Shown here piece after piece: positions 44,900 through 57,657 of a stretch of DNA of 64,000 bases. Location of the stretch: assembly GCA_023374045.1 (NCBI GenBank), contig CM041780.1:35135765-35199764 (forward strand), written 5' to 3'. Within the stretch, counting starts at the first letter, position 1. Each line of letters begins with the position of its first letter. The position numbers and the translations under genes were made by a program. The stretch comes from Limonium bicolor (Eukaryota > Streptophyta > Magnoliopsida > Caryophyllales > Plumbaginaceae). The notes under the pieces are model-generated. The model searched no databases and had not been told where the DNA came from. It saw only the letters and a program-made list of their open reading frames with translations.

Positions 44900-45133
44900 G
44901 GCTCCAGCATCAGTAGATGTCTGGCCATTCTGACCGCCTCGTGGTACTCCAGATCCTCCAGCTGAGGTCTTCTAAGTATTCTTTGGTGGCCTGTAATTAC
45001 GGCTCTGGGTTCATCCAGCATTCAAATTCCCTATGGCCCTCCTTGTGGCAGCACCGACACTCGACCTTGCGGCCTTCGCAGTCGACCCCAGGATGGTCCT
45101 TCCCACAACGCTTACAGTAAAAGTGGCGCTGGG

Positions 45134-45228
45134 CTGTCCGGTGCCTGATAGTAGTATTTAAGTTTAAGTTAAAATCTGTTGATTAGAGGTTAAGATTATA
45201 TTTGAATTTAAGAGGTAGGTGTTCTCAC
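45134..45228 (-). other. Predicted intron in E3 gag before the zinc knuckles
   Basis: Minus strand: donor CCTAAGG|GTGAGAAC (45228) and acceptor either CGGACAG| (45134), which keeps the knuckle in frame, or ATCAG| (45145). It follows RSTPPKG, as the E2 intron follows LKAPKG. Confidence 0.55.
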
Positions 45229-45351
45229 CCTTAGGAGGTGTAGATCTCAGAGGCTTAGCATCAATAGCTGGGCCGGTCAACTGAAGGACAGGCTCTTTCC
45301 CTTTCTTTCCCTTGTGACCCTGTTGCCCTTTCTTTTGGAAAAACTTCATGT

Positions 45352-45423
45352 TTAAATGTTTCGGGTCAAGTATTTATAAGATATTTAGTATGGTAAACAA
45401 TTTAGAGTGGAATAAGTCCTTAC
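45352..45423 (-). other. Possible further intron in E3 gag
   Basis: Minus strand: GGGAAA|GTAAGGACTTATTCC ... CTTGACCCG ... AACATGAAG|TTTTTCC. It lies in the Lys/Gly-rich linker between KGQKKGK and FFQKKGQQG. E1 and E2 show no clear break here, so support is weaker. Ends are approximate. Confidence 0.4.
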
Positions 45424-45573
45424 TTTCCCTTTTTCTGGCCTTTGCCTGAAGATGCTCCTCCATCCTCAGACTCTCCTTCGGGGTTCTTTCTCTTCTTTGC
45501 CCCAAGAGTCTCTTCCCGAGTCTGGAGCATTAGCTCCGTCCTCGAGGCAGCCTCATAACACTCCTGGAATCTC

Positions 45574-45643
45574 CTTGGTAAGTTCTCACAAAGTTAATTG
45601 GTAATGTAGTAAGTGAAGAATTTTATGGCTTTCATGTTAGTAC
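45574..45643 (-). other. Predicted intron 1 in E3 gag (70 bp)
   Basis: Minus strand: donor CATCCAA|GTACTAAC and acceptor GAACTTACCAAG|GAGATTCC. It separates YTTIQ from RFQECYEAA, the same place as in E1 and E2. Confidence 0.6.
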
Positions 45644-46486
45644 TTGGATGGTAGTGTAGAGGGTAGCACCCATCACCATCTGAATGCGAAATAATAGTCC
45701 TCCCCGGAACTCCTCGACCTTCACGGTCTTTGAGTAATCCACACCGGGAAAGGAGTCCAGCGAACCAATGAATCGAGCGTAATACTCATCCACGGTCAGA
45801 CCTCTTTGGGTCAGTGTCTCTGACTCCTGGCGCTTCTTCTGTTTGAGATGTGCTGGGTAGTACTTCCCTCTCAGCAACTCGACAAAGGCAGCCCACGAAA
45901 AGTCGGGCGTAGCCAGGTGATGGTCCTTGACCAACCTCTACCAAGTGCTGGCTGCATCCTTCAGATGGAAAGCAGCAGTGGCGACCTTCTTGTCGTCAGG
46001 TACTTGTAAAGCTTCGTAGGCCTTCTCATGTTCAACAATGTAACGCTCCAAAGCTACGGGGTCTGTTTCCCCGGAATATGTAGGTGGTCGGGTCTCGCCA
46101 ACTGAATTCAGGCAGTTCGTTTCCCTGGGCTGTGGCGGGTGGGCTGGTGCTCCTCCTATCTAAGTACCCAACTGTGCAAGAACGGCTGCAACCGTCTCAG
46201 CAACTCCTGTAATGCCGGGGTCACCGCCTCCACCTCTTCCAGTACCACGCCCTCTAGTTTCACCAGACATCTGTAGTACAGTATGTCACATAATTACTCG
46301 GTAAATTACCGTACACAACCAATAGATATCAAGTTGCCTTATGGCTAACCTCTCACGCAATTTGCGTTACTAGACACAGTATCTTTCTAAGACGAATCGT
46401 CCCGTACTTCCCAAATGTTTCCCATAATTTCCCAAGTCCTAAGCTCACTGTCTTAACCTATTATCTCGTCATCAGAGCGGTACTCC

Positions 46487-46498
46487 GCTCTGATACCA
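46487..46498 (-). promoter_or_regulatory. E3 primer binding site within a hairpin
   Basis: TGGTATCAGAGC on the minus strand. The plus strand shows ATCAGAGCGG-tact-CCGCTCTGAT, a perfect 10-bp stem that includes most of the site. The stem end differs from that of E2 (GCGG against GCGT) on both arms, so pairing is kept. Confidence 0.88.
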
Positions 46499-46502
46499 CT
46501 TT

Positions 46503-49500
46503 AGTAACACCCCTCACCACTAACACGATATAATCTCTCACGTAGCAATAAATAAAACGTCTCGCAGTGGAAAATAAATAACAAATACAAACTCACTCGG
46601 GTGTCACCGGCCATTACTCGCCCATGCGAGCAACGTAGCCAAACCACATCCAACTTCCAAAATAAACAAACTGCTAACCGCAGTGATAACGAGAAACTCC
46701 TATACATCATACTAAGTCCATAACCATAAACATCGACAAGTGAGCGACTACCCAATCCTGAATACACAACCTTACCATGATACAATTCACCATCTTCATT
46801 GCTATACAACATCTCCAGTTACCCTGTTCCTGCTCTTCAGCTCCGACAATGGTCAACAACCTGAAATGGTGTAGTATCAGCGATAGACGCTGAGTATGCC
46901 GGGCCTGGACCCTAGTGGTCACTTGTCATTTTAACCATCTTATTATTAGATTGGTTTCATGCTTTTCTTTTTACAGTTATAACCAAAACTGAAGCATAAA
47001 TGTATAGTAACATAATCAACCATCCAAATATCCATAAACTTTTAACCATCCATCCAATCCAAACATCCATTTAATATTCCATACAATCATTTATATATCG
47101 AACGTATCGAGTAATAACAATATAATGTACAATGTACATTCGCCGTAGCGTACAGTTCTCATATTTAATTTACCTTAGCCTTGTAGGCTCCATCCAACCA
47201 TCAACACACAATGAAATAACCACAAGTATAACCAATGAACAACAAAGCGAAACAACGAGAATAATAAACAAGTATTTAGTCTCGTCCATGGTATTGCTCG
47301 CCACTGTATAAGTCTCAATTGTTTTAGTTGTTCAGTTATACCTAGTGACAATGTCTCGTTAAAACGACATGTCTCTAGTACCCATATATTATGGCGGGTC
47401 ACCCACGGCAGTAGCCACTCCAACGGTAGAGTCTCCAACCAACGAGCCATTCTAGCTCACGGGAAATTTTCTTGATACTTACGGACCCGTACGTGGACAT
47501 CCTGGTATCGTTTTTGTGATCACAGCGCGCACCAAGAGCCACATCCTCTTGGCTTTACTTCCATTCCATTAATTAATTAATTATACCATCGCATCGCATT
47601 ACCAAATTTTCTAACACAGCAGACTAAGGTCATTAGTCCAATCCGGAGTCTGTAAACTCGGGATCCAGTGTTAGATACGAGAGCGGCGTATAGAAAAGGC
47701 CAATGCTCCGTACAAAAGTCTCAGATAATATGTATGTGTTATTATCATAGTGCTACAACGTTTTACTTACGTTCCTTATATTTCATATAAGATAGCACCA
47801 TAGCCGCTAGTTCGTTTTATATATACATAGGTTCATATATACGAACCAATACTGTTAACTCAACAACAGTAAATAATAAGCAGCTATAAATATACAATTC
47901 ATGCATATTAATTAACACATTCAGACAAACAATCTTATCACAGATCGCACAGAAGCCTGAACTGAGGAAGTCCTCAGAGACAACCAGAGACACATAACAA
48001 CATACAAGTTATATCAACCAAATCCGTGCCTAAGGAGCAACCTTAGGTCAACTCGGCAAACCCCTTTACATACCGTTCACCCTGATTGTATTACGGTGGA
48101 GTATGAATCAGCAAGATCCTACGCTCCGTGTAGTCCGTTAGCTCATCAAGCGTCCTTGTCAGAAGTATACTCTAAACGGTAATAAAAACTATAAGTGAGT
48201 CTCCATGACTAAATACATCCGGTATTTCCGAATTATAAGTAACCCCGACAGTTCACCCCTATTTTCTACAGTTGTTTGTTACAGGTTTTTCTAAAACAGT
48301 CGGCTTTGTTACTTAAAACGCGTACATCAAAACTATTTCAACTGTTAAGTTTAATTCCTTATATTTCTTTTAATCTTATCCACATCTAGTTTAGGTACGT
48401 AACCTATAGTTGCATGTATGCATGCATTCTTGTATTAAATTGCATTCTAAAATTCATAACTTATAGTTCGTAACTATATTTATTTTTTAAAAATAACCAC
48501 CACCATCAAATCAATGGTTTTCAACCAATATATTTATCCACCTTATACACATTATTCTTGTGTATGTATATATTTTTACCACGTAGGTAATTCTCATGAG
48601 TTTCATAAACTCTTATATTTTATGTTACATTTTATCATCTTTTATTAGATGATTATTCCCATTAGTTGTATTACATTATACAACTTATATTAAGATTGTT
48701 ATCCTAATATTATGTAACATTTTATGTTGTACATTTACAACTCCTAAGGTTTATTCCATAAGTACCTTAGTTTATAAATCCCATTCATTTATAGTTTGTC
48801 ACACCATTTAATGTGAATACCTTATTTGTATTAATTTCATTAAACCACCTTAATACCAAATAATTGTTATAACATTTATAACATTATAGACCTTAGTCTA
48901 AAATTCATTTTCCAAACTCTATCAATTCGGTTAAGCCCTTGAATTTATTTAAATTCTATTTTGACCACATAACATTATGTAATGCTATTCCATATGCTAA
49001 TATCATTTGACATGATATTCTTATTTCCTTTAATTAATAACCTATGGTTTTTATACCAAACTATTTATTATTGCCGCATGGGCACCATATCAAAACCATA
49101 TTCTTTTTCACAAACCATAGTTTCCCTTAATTACAAAATCACCCGTTAATTTATACCATGTTATATATTCCATTTAATATAACATTTCTAACTTATAAAA
49201 AGGGTATAACCTATGGTTATTTTTTTGTAAATTGCGAACAGCCCTTGTGCTATTCTATAATTGCCATTTGGCCCTATTTATAACATATAGTCTTACCATA
49301 TCATTAAAACCATATCTTATACACATATCTTAACAAATACTCTTATATAATTCTAAAAATCTCCAAATTTCACCAAAGGGTTATAATATCCTTATTAACC
49401 CATATACTCTTGGTAATTACCATTCCACCATCTATTTTTCTCCAATGTGTCATAATGACATAATAACTATATATTACATATATAGTTCATTTTAATTCCA

Positions 49501-52150
49501 AAAACAACTCAATAAATTCCTAAAAATTCCTAATAGCCCATGGGTGTTTAAAATACCATTGTACACCCTTTATTTTTGGTAATAACATATTTACCACATA
49601 TGTTATAAAAATATTACCATTAAATACATAACTTATTATAAAACCTTAAATAAGTTATCTAACTTATTTATTTTGGTCAAAACCTAGCACATGGTCAATG
49701 TTGACCTCCTTAATATTTCCTTGACCACCAATTCCTTATAATTACGGTTTGCACCCAAACTTTCTAGAAATCACCATTTAACCCCAAAACTTTATAAAAT
49801 CTTATAAACTTTATTTTAACTCCTTTTTAACTCTAATTTTCGGCTTTATTTTCTAAAGTCCCTAAATTTAATTTAATTACACTATAACCCCTTATTCATT
49901 TCGGTAATAATTATATACCACCTAAGCTTAAATAAAAGCTTGTAAATGCATAAATAAAATGGCCTAAAATACATGGCCTTATTACAAACATTGTCTTGCA
50001 AAATAAATTACACATAAATGTCCCAAAAATACATATAAATTTCGGCCTCACCATATAATTTTCATTTATTTACCAAACTTCCACACAATGTCTTATATTT
50101 GACATTTATGCTTGTTTAATTAGTTATAAAATTTATTAAACCATTCCTTAAACATTTTAAGGTCAAACAAGACCTTGTTTTACCTCTTCACTCACGGCAA
50201 TTAATATACACACACTTAAACTTGTGTTAATGTATCAAGTTAAGGTTTTAAGTGATTTATACCTTGATTTAGCTTAGGTAAAGCCTTGTTTGGTTCGGCC
50301 ACCTTAAGTAGAAATTCTCCACAGCTTGTTTTACATGTTTTCAAACAGAAAACAAGGCCTAGTTAGTCTCCAAGCAAGATCTAACCATAAGAAGTAATTT
50401 AATGTAAGATTTAAGGCAAAAATTACCTTAAGAGTGCAAGGAGAGTTCAAGATGGTTTCGACCTGAATCAAACACACTAAAAGGTGTTAGATCCACCATA
50501 TTGACATAGGAAATAGCTAGATCTCAACAAGCTACCTTGTTATTAGGTTTTACCTTGGAAAAATGCCTTAAAAGAGGGTATTTCCTTTGGATCTAGGCCA
50601 CCCTTGCTCCAAATGGCTAACCAACAGATTCTACATGAAAAGGAGAAGAAGATGAGGCTATGACCAAAGTTTCACAGCCGAACTTGAAGGGAATCAAAAG
50701 TTATGAGCTTAAAGCACATTTTTACCTTAAATGGTCAAGACTTGAACTTTCCTCCTTAGATCTGGTTATGTACGAAACCAACACTTCCTCTAACCTCCAA
50801 ATCACTCTAAATAGATGTATAGAAAAGGTTGGAGTGTAGATCAATCGAAAAAGGAAGGAAAGATGAAGAAAATGGGCATTTTTATGCCTTAAGAGCTTAC
50901 CTAGAGCTTGAAACCTCATCAATGGTGCTTGTAATTCTTACCTACGGTGGAGAGGAGCCAAAGGGAGAGTTTGGCAGTGAGCTCCACGGTTGGAATGGAG
51001 CTAATGAGAGAAATGACCTAGTTTTGCCTTAAAACACATTTTTTGCATTTTTTATGTTTTAAGTGACTTGATGACTCATCACCAATTGATTGGTGTTGAA
51101 TAATTGAAGAAAAATCGGTGGAGACAAGAAGAGGTGGCAGCCGTCCTTGATTGGGAAGGTAGGGTATGATTGATTCCAATTTTGAATCAAAATGGAGTAA
51201 ATAATGTTACCTTTAGCAATTAACTAATGAAATGTGTCATCATCTTTTGTCTTGTCTTGCTAGCTTGCTTGGAGCACCGAAATACAAGGGAAAAGAGGAG
51301 CAAATGGAGGCTCCAAATCGGCTGGCTCACATGGGTAAGGTAAGTGGAGCCCACCTTTTTTGTTTTATAAGGTAAAGTATGTCTTTTTTGTTATTTTATG
51401 CAAAAGTAAAGGACTATATTTAATTGTCACATGGGACTTGTCTCTTGGTCTATTAAGAGACTTAATTATCTGATTTTATGTAGTCCATTTCGTGGTCAAT
51501 GGTCAACATTGACCAACTTAGTCAATGTTGACCCAAACAGGCCCCACTTTAGGGTTTTATTAATATTTTAATATTAAATTTGTAAAAATTTGTAAATTTC
51601 TGGAATTAAATTCGTAATATCATATAATGATATTTTATTATATTTAAAGGTAATTATAACCTTTTAGCCCATTTAAAACCAATTTAAAAGGCGATTACAC
51701 AAAAACGTGCTTTAAGGAGTTTTAGTGCACATTTTGTGTCGCAAGGTGTTTCTGGGCTCTGTTTCCTTTGACAACGGTTTTGTTGTGTTCCTTACATGAT
51801 ACTTGATCATGGTATTCAATTTTATATCATTTAGAGGTCATTTGATTTTTAAGGTTTTCCTAGAGCACCTTTTTGCCCTTTTTGACCTTGAAGCATGTAA
51901 ATGCTTTTTCTTTGTGTTGGAGTGTTGTCCAACGGTTATAATATGTTTAATATTATGTTAATATACTTAGGACAAATTTTTAGGTCCTAAGAAGTTCATT
52001 TGGGTATTTATTTACCCTTAACAGTCAAAGGGTGCAACATCTTGTTTTGTGTTGACCGCTGTTGATCTCAGTTGACTTTTGAGGCATGTTTAGGCCTTAA
52101 TTAATGTGATTAAATATTTAATCCATGTTTAATAAGTTTGGGGTATTTCA
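46503..52150 (-). repeat. E3 5' LTR (about 5.65 kb)
   Basis: Starts AGTAACACCCC (first T mutated) next to the primer binding site and ends GGGGTATTTCA at 52150. The first 1.7 kb matches the left LTR and also parts of the E4 LTR (47220-48230 with 57820-58650). The interior 48230-50700 is very AT-rich and codes for nothing. In element orientation, splice-donor-like AAG|GTAA motifs occur at several sites between about 50900 and 50180. No GC-rich hairpin array of the kind seen in E2 or the solo LTRs is found. Confidence 0.8.
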
Positions 52151-52749
52151 CTAAGTTAGACCACACGATCAACCAAGGATAGTTAGCACATACAACATGC
52201 ATCAAGACATATATATATATCAAATGCAAAAATCATTTTCGTGCTTTTATCTTGTTAGGTTGACACACAAGCAAACAGCACATAAGCCGAGTGAACTCGG
52301 TAGAACACAAGTTGTAAGAAAACCATACCTTTCACCATGGAATTACTCTAACGTGTCATATTACGTTCCTCGATTTATTCTCGAATCATTGATAACATAT
52401 CAAGCGGTTCTATTAACATCAATACCATACGGTATGTAAATGACTATTACTCCCGTACTTAAGCCCGTTGTCCCGTTAATCTTAATTTTGTTCAAGTGTT
52501 CTTAAGTTCTCAACTTACACATTCAATCTCACACTTGTTCAATCACCCTAATGGCCTTTACATGTCACCAAACAAGTCCAAATCATCATATAAAACAATT
52601 ACCATTCAATTCCCCATCATTTAAATCCTTTAAAACACTCTCGGTGCAATTTCATGGGTGGTCCGGGACTTGGTCCGGCCCCTAAGTCCCGGACCAATAT
52701 AGAACTAATCTCTCGGGTCATTTTTTCACCTGGTCCGGGTCTTGGTCCT
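52151..52749 (-). repeat. LTR fragment with a 12-12-12 hairpin, cut by E4
   Basis: Similar to parts of the two solo LTRs (GT(A/T)GTAAGAAAACCATACCT(T/G)TCACC-type segment). At 52660-52695 it holds a perfect hairpin, GGTCCGGGACTT, 12-nt loop, AAGTCCCGGACC, identical in arms to the array at 25745-25998. A second unit begins at about 52732 and is cut by the E4 LTR start at 52750. Confidence 0.75.
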
Positions 52750-53175
52750 TGTAACACCCCTACTTAACCGGCTCCTAATTATAATATAAACATCGTACTT
52801 AATAATTAAATCACAGCGGTAAATAACAGACTGTCGCTCTAATGGTGTCACTGTTATCACTCGCTCATACGGGTGATAACTAGTTACATGATAGTCAACA
52901 CACGAAACGTATTCCCGCGGTGACCACAAGAGATAGATAGTAGTGCTGAAACAATTTTAAACAAATCCAACAACAACCGTTATTACAAACCGTACACGTG
53001 AGCGTCTAACCAAAATACACACCTCGGTTTACAAACCCGAGTCCAAAATAACAGTCGTCTCAAACCGTACCAAGTCTAGTCAAAAGTAATTATAACTGTC
53101 GCGCCTCGCGTCGACCACCAACTAGTCTCCTGAAATAAAAATGGTTTGTGGTATGGAATCAGCCCCTACTGAGTA

Positions 53176-56100
53176 TGTAACACCCCATCCAACAACCTAC
53201 ACATAACCACATTATGCAGCGGATAGTACACTACTTCACATAACTAAACTCGTTGGTGTTACACGCCGTTAACCATCCACGTGGCTAACAAGGCTATTAC
53301 ACTTACATTGTACCGGTCTGATGGACTAGATTCCCGAGCAACTGTACATTACTATACCTTTTCATTAACAACAACCAACATACATAAGCCTTCCAACTAT
53401 ACCGAGTATTTACAAATTGATGCCGATAACAATTTCGGTCTTACTACACCTACTGGATATATACAACCTATACGATTACCCATGTACAACAACTACCCCG
53501 TCCTACTCTCAAACGGCTTCCAGCTCCTTGTACCTGCAAATAGGAAAGAAGAGAAAGGGTGGCCCCAAAGGGGCTCAGCACCTTTGCTGGTATGGTAATC
53601 CCGCAGCCCACATGCTACCGGGCCACGCACAACTAATTGTCGTCTTAGCATGCGATTGATTATATTTAAATCATGCATGCAACTGTAAACACACTACACA
53701 TAAACAAACGGATAATACATCCTTACTTGAAAAGTCACTCATGGTATTCATTATCTCTAGAGTGTTCCTCCTCTAACGGAGCTACTTCCTTAATAGACGA
53801 CACTTACCCTTAATTCGGGTTATCCTTAAACGCCTCTTATCACAAACTGGGATTCATTTCCATGAACCACACACTCCATATCTTACAACACATAACATTC
53901 CTCACATTACAAAACATAACAACACTTTTCACGTTTCGACGTGCACATGATAACATCGCAATAGAAATTGCATTACAACAACAACACATAACATAACGGG
54001 AACGGCTCTCTTAGGAACCGACCCAAACATTGATAATTCACTGGTGAGCCTAGAGAATGATGTCACCCTCATGGTAAGCTCGTTATACAACAACAACAAC
54101 ACTCATTACCGTCCTAATAGTCGGACGAGTAACTTAAGTTAAGATGGTTCGGGTTTGGAGGCCCGAACACACCATACAAACACATGTTCCCCCTAAACCG
54201 ATCTTAAGTCAGAATAGCTAAGCTTTGGAATAAGCTAATAGGAGATCATAACCCGTGAGGGAAACAACCATAACAAAGAGAAGGGTAAGGCTAAGAAGGA
54301 TACCCTCTCCCAAACAATGCGCGACCGGCCAAACCGGATTCCTCACCACTGTTAGTACATACTTACTTAAGATATTAGTTAGAACCCCACTATGGAGTCT
54401 ATCACATCTACACATCATACAGTATTACAGCTGGGTTAAACATACAAGGGAGGTCCCTACATTCACATACCATATCACCAATTAACAACGCATAGCCATT
54501 GGTTTAGAACGTCCCATGGTTCGGGTCGTTTACTCCGAATACTGAACTCTCATGTGGTCCTAGACTCAGTTAACTAAGGTTAACACTTCCGAGGTTAAAT
54601 GGTATCGGAGTTGAACTCGCCACATAAATGAATTGCGGTAAACTCATTACATGTTTAATCTTGTAACGTGGCAAACATGCAGAAAAACACATTGGCATAC
54701 GAGCCGGTGTAATCCGGTAGGACACAGGTTGCAAGAAAACCATACCTGTCACCGGAGTCCACTTTATCGTGTCCACTTATGTTCCTCGAGCAAATCCTCG
54801 AACAACTGATAACATTACATGTATTTTTATTAACATCGGGGTAGCATGATTACTTAATGTCAAATGCTTATAACTTTTTCCCCGTTAACTTAGTTACATA
54901 ACTTCACTTTTTAACTTGTTTTACTTTTACATTTCAATACAACTTTTCACCCACTTAATTGTCATTAAAACCCACCTAACATGTCTTAAACAACCTTATA
55001 ACATCATTACTAATCAATCCCCATCATTACATATCATTTTATAACCATAAACAACATTTTTGGTCCGACCGACCTTACCGACCGAACTTACCAAAGTTCG
55101 GTCGATTCCAGAACACATTTCCGTCAAAATTTTCTACTCCGACCGACCTTGTAAGTTCGGTCGCATGTTCGGTCCATTCCCGAGAGTTTCTTCCCTTTGA
55201 TAATTCAGCCCGACCGAACTTGCCAAGTCTGGTCGATTCCAGAAACTTAATCCGTACACAAAATACAAGCCCGACCGACCTTGCAAGTCCGGTCCCCAAG
55301 GTCGGTCGGTTCCAGAAGCCAATTCTCGCAGGGTAAACTGGGCTCGACCGAACTTGCAAGTTCGGTCGCAAGTTCGGTCGCAAGTTCGGTCTGCTCCAGA
55401 CCCTTATTTTTCCATTGCCCATTTTACTCCAAACTTCACCTCATATATCCTAATATGTCCTAACCTCATTTGGGCACTTCAAACACATCTTTAGCCATGT
55501 ATTAAACCCCTTAAATCACCCACCAAGCTATCTTTTCTTACTAACTAAATCTCCTTTTTCACATCTTACCTAAACATCACTTCTTCCTTGTACATCAACA
55601 TTCCTAAACCTTAAACAAACTTCTCCAAGACTTGAATACATTCTCAAAAACACACATTGAATTCCTAGAACTTCCAAGATAATACCTAAATCCTTGCATC
55701 ACTCTAAATCACCTTAATACATGTTTTCTTCCCAAGTAAAACATCTGTTCACCTTTAACACTTCCTATTTCACCAAAACTTACTTAATACACTTAGAACT
55801 TCTTACACATTTTTCCAAATTTGGCCATAGCTTCTCTTGTATATACTCACATCCAAACACTTAGGTTTCTTACCTTATTTCATTCAAGAACACCTAAAAT
55901 CCATCAAACACATTTTTATACACAAACTTCACACATTTAGCACTACATCACAATATAGTGCATAACTTAAATCGCTTGGCACTTAGGCCCTTAAATAACA
56001 TGGCTCTTAGGCCCTTAAATTGCATAAACCTTAAACACTGAATTTCCCACATAAGTAATGCCTTTGACCTGTTGAACCAACATACATGCCCTTAATAAAC

Positions 56101-57657
56101 TCCTTGAGAGCGTTTCTCTAGGTCATTCACCATTGGCTCCTTAGGTATTTTATTAAGCAAACCAAGCTCATTTTTCCTAAGGCATTTGAACTATATTGAG
56201 ATAGTTTGTTTACCTCTTTTTCCTCACAAACTTCTTTCTTGTTTCCTTGTAAAACCGGTGGGGTGTTTGGTTGTTTGTCAACTTCTAAACAATGTACAAA
56301 TAATAGAGTGAGTGTTCAAGCATTATGCTTCATCTCATTGTAAACCCTAGTTACATATATTGTTTTAACACATTAAGGTAATTGTTTTACCTTGGAATTG
56401 GAAGAGAACTTGAATAAGTATCAAGAGAGGACTCCTCCTAGCCCTTGGAAGATTCAAATGAAGCTAAAACAAGCAAGGTGAAACACCATTGTGAGGTGAG
56501 TTTTCGGACATCATATAAACATAGAGGAAACATGGATTTTCTTTGAGTTTCCTTACCTTGAAGCAAAGGAGAACAATAATATGTGAAAAGGTGAGCTCAA
56601 GCTCCTTCAATGGTGAATCTCCATGGCACCAAAAATGAGTTCTTGAAGATTTGAAAAGGTAGAAATGTAGAGCTTGGTCCAACTAGAAGAAAGGTGGTCT
56701 TGAAATTAAATTTGGATCATGGAGCTAGAAGTTACAAGTGAAGGAAGATGGAGAATTGTATGGTTTGCTGTAGCAAAACCGATGGAGTTTGGGAGAAGAT
56801 GAAGAAGGCTACGGTGGGTGTGAGTGGGAAAGAAAGAATGAAGATTGGAATTGCTTTTGGAAGATATTTACATGTTATAAAGGTAACTTCTACTTTTCAC
56901 TTACTTTCCTTCTTTCTTTAATTTTTTACTAGCGCATGGTGGTGAGTCACCACATAATAAAACCGGCCCCCATATAATTAGAAGGGTGTTTTGGTCTTTG
57001 TTGACCAATTAACTTACTTATAATAACATATGTTACAAATTAACTTATAAAAGTTACTATTCATAAAAACAAGGCACATAGAAGTGACAATTTTGATTTC
57101 CCATTGATATAGACTTCCAATGTGATATCTTATATAGTACACATGTTAGTTAAAGAGTAATGATGGACATTTAGCCATTCAAACTCATTTACAGACAATT
57201 TTCAAAAACGTGCTTTAAGACTCCTTAAAGCACTTTTTGTGTTTTAACTTGTTTTCAGCTTGTTTTCTTTGGTAATTGATTTAATATTTTTAACACATTT
57301 ATAAGGTATAGGTATGACCTTTAGTCTTATACAAAATCCAAGCTTAGAGCACATTTTGCTCTCATTGACTTTAAGGTATTTTTTGTGTTTATTTTTGGTT
57401 CATTGCTACCAAAGTTTCCCTAAGGACTTAATTTGCCTTATTAAATCAAATTGAATATTATTAAGTCTTGGTAGGCTCTTGTGGTCCTAACCAAGTTCAC
57501 TCATAGCTTAGAGCATGTTTTTTGCTCAAACTGTATCTTAGTGCTTTATTGCATTTACTATGGTTTAAATTGTTCACTGATGTTTCTAAGGCACTTTTTA
57601 GCCTTTACATACCATAGTTTAATATTTAAACCACATATCAAGGTTTGGGGTATTTCA
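53176..57657 (-). mobile_element. Solo LTR (4482 bp) nested in the E4 3' LTR
   Basis: Plus-strand ends TGTAACACCCCATCC and GGGGTATTTCA, flanked by GAGTA on both sides (53171-53175 and 57658-57662). No internal region. Its left part is the reverse complement of the right part of the solo LTR 23597-27838 (e.g. GTTACACGCCGTTAACCATCC), so both are from related families in opposite orientation. It has a hairpin array at 55063-55405 and three splice-donor-like motifs in element orientation (56556, 56390, 56213). Confidence 0.94.
55063..55405. repeat. Five-unit hairpin array with CCGACCGA(A/C)CTT stems
   Basis: Units begin near 55063, 55138, 55209, 55270 and 55348. The fourth is a perfect hairpin: CCGACCGACCTT (55271-55282), 15-nt loop, AAGGTCGGTCGG (55298-55309). 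Others are AACTTgcAAGTTCGGTCG-type variants, the last with three AAGTTCGGTCG copies in a row. Units share the linker TTCCAGAA. Flanking sequence is homologous to that around the arrays at 21290 and 25745, but stems differ. Confidence 0.88.

Larger units (their letters stand above)
44900..46275 (-). pseudogene. gag: E3 gag with core domain, intron-like breaks and intact zinc knuckles
   Basis: Minus strand: Gly/Arg-rich start MSGETRGRGTGRGGG (46270), PPTYSGETDPVALERYIVEHE, VATAAFHLKDAASTW, then the gag core (45934-45640): TPDFSWAAFVELLRGKYYPA, LTVDEYYARFIGSLDSFPG, VEEFRGGLLFRIQ. After an intron-like break come RFQECYEAASRTELML and a Lys-rich stretch. Before the knuckles is PLRSTPPKG and another intron-like break. 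The knuckle exon (about 45010-45130) has C-X2-C-X4-HPG-X3-C followed by C-X2-C-X4-H-X4-C, both complete. One TAG (TGG to TAG) lies in the core. It is the best preserved gag in the window. Confidence 0.88.
40058..52150 (-). mobile_element. E3: gag-containing, pol-less gypsy derivative with unequal LTRs
   Basis: Left LTR 40058-41983, polypurine tract 41984-42001, second tract 42608-42627, a remnant of the chromodomain end, then about 2.1 kb without pol similarity (including the 500-N gap), gag (44900-46275), primer binding site 46487-46498 and right LTR 46503-52150. The minus-strand order is therefore LTR, PBS, gag, foreign or degenerate segment, PPT, LTR. Flanks differ (GATATC left, CTAAG right), so no target duplication is visible. 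Either the ends were rearranged or the two LTRs come from different insertions. Confidence 0.75.
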
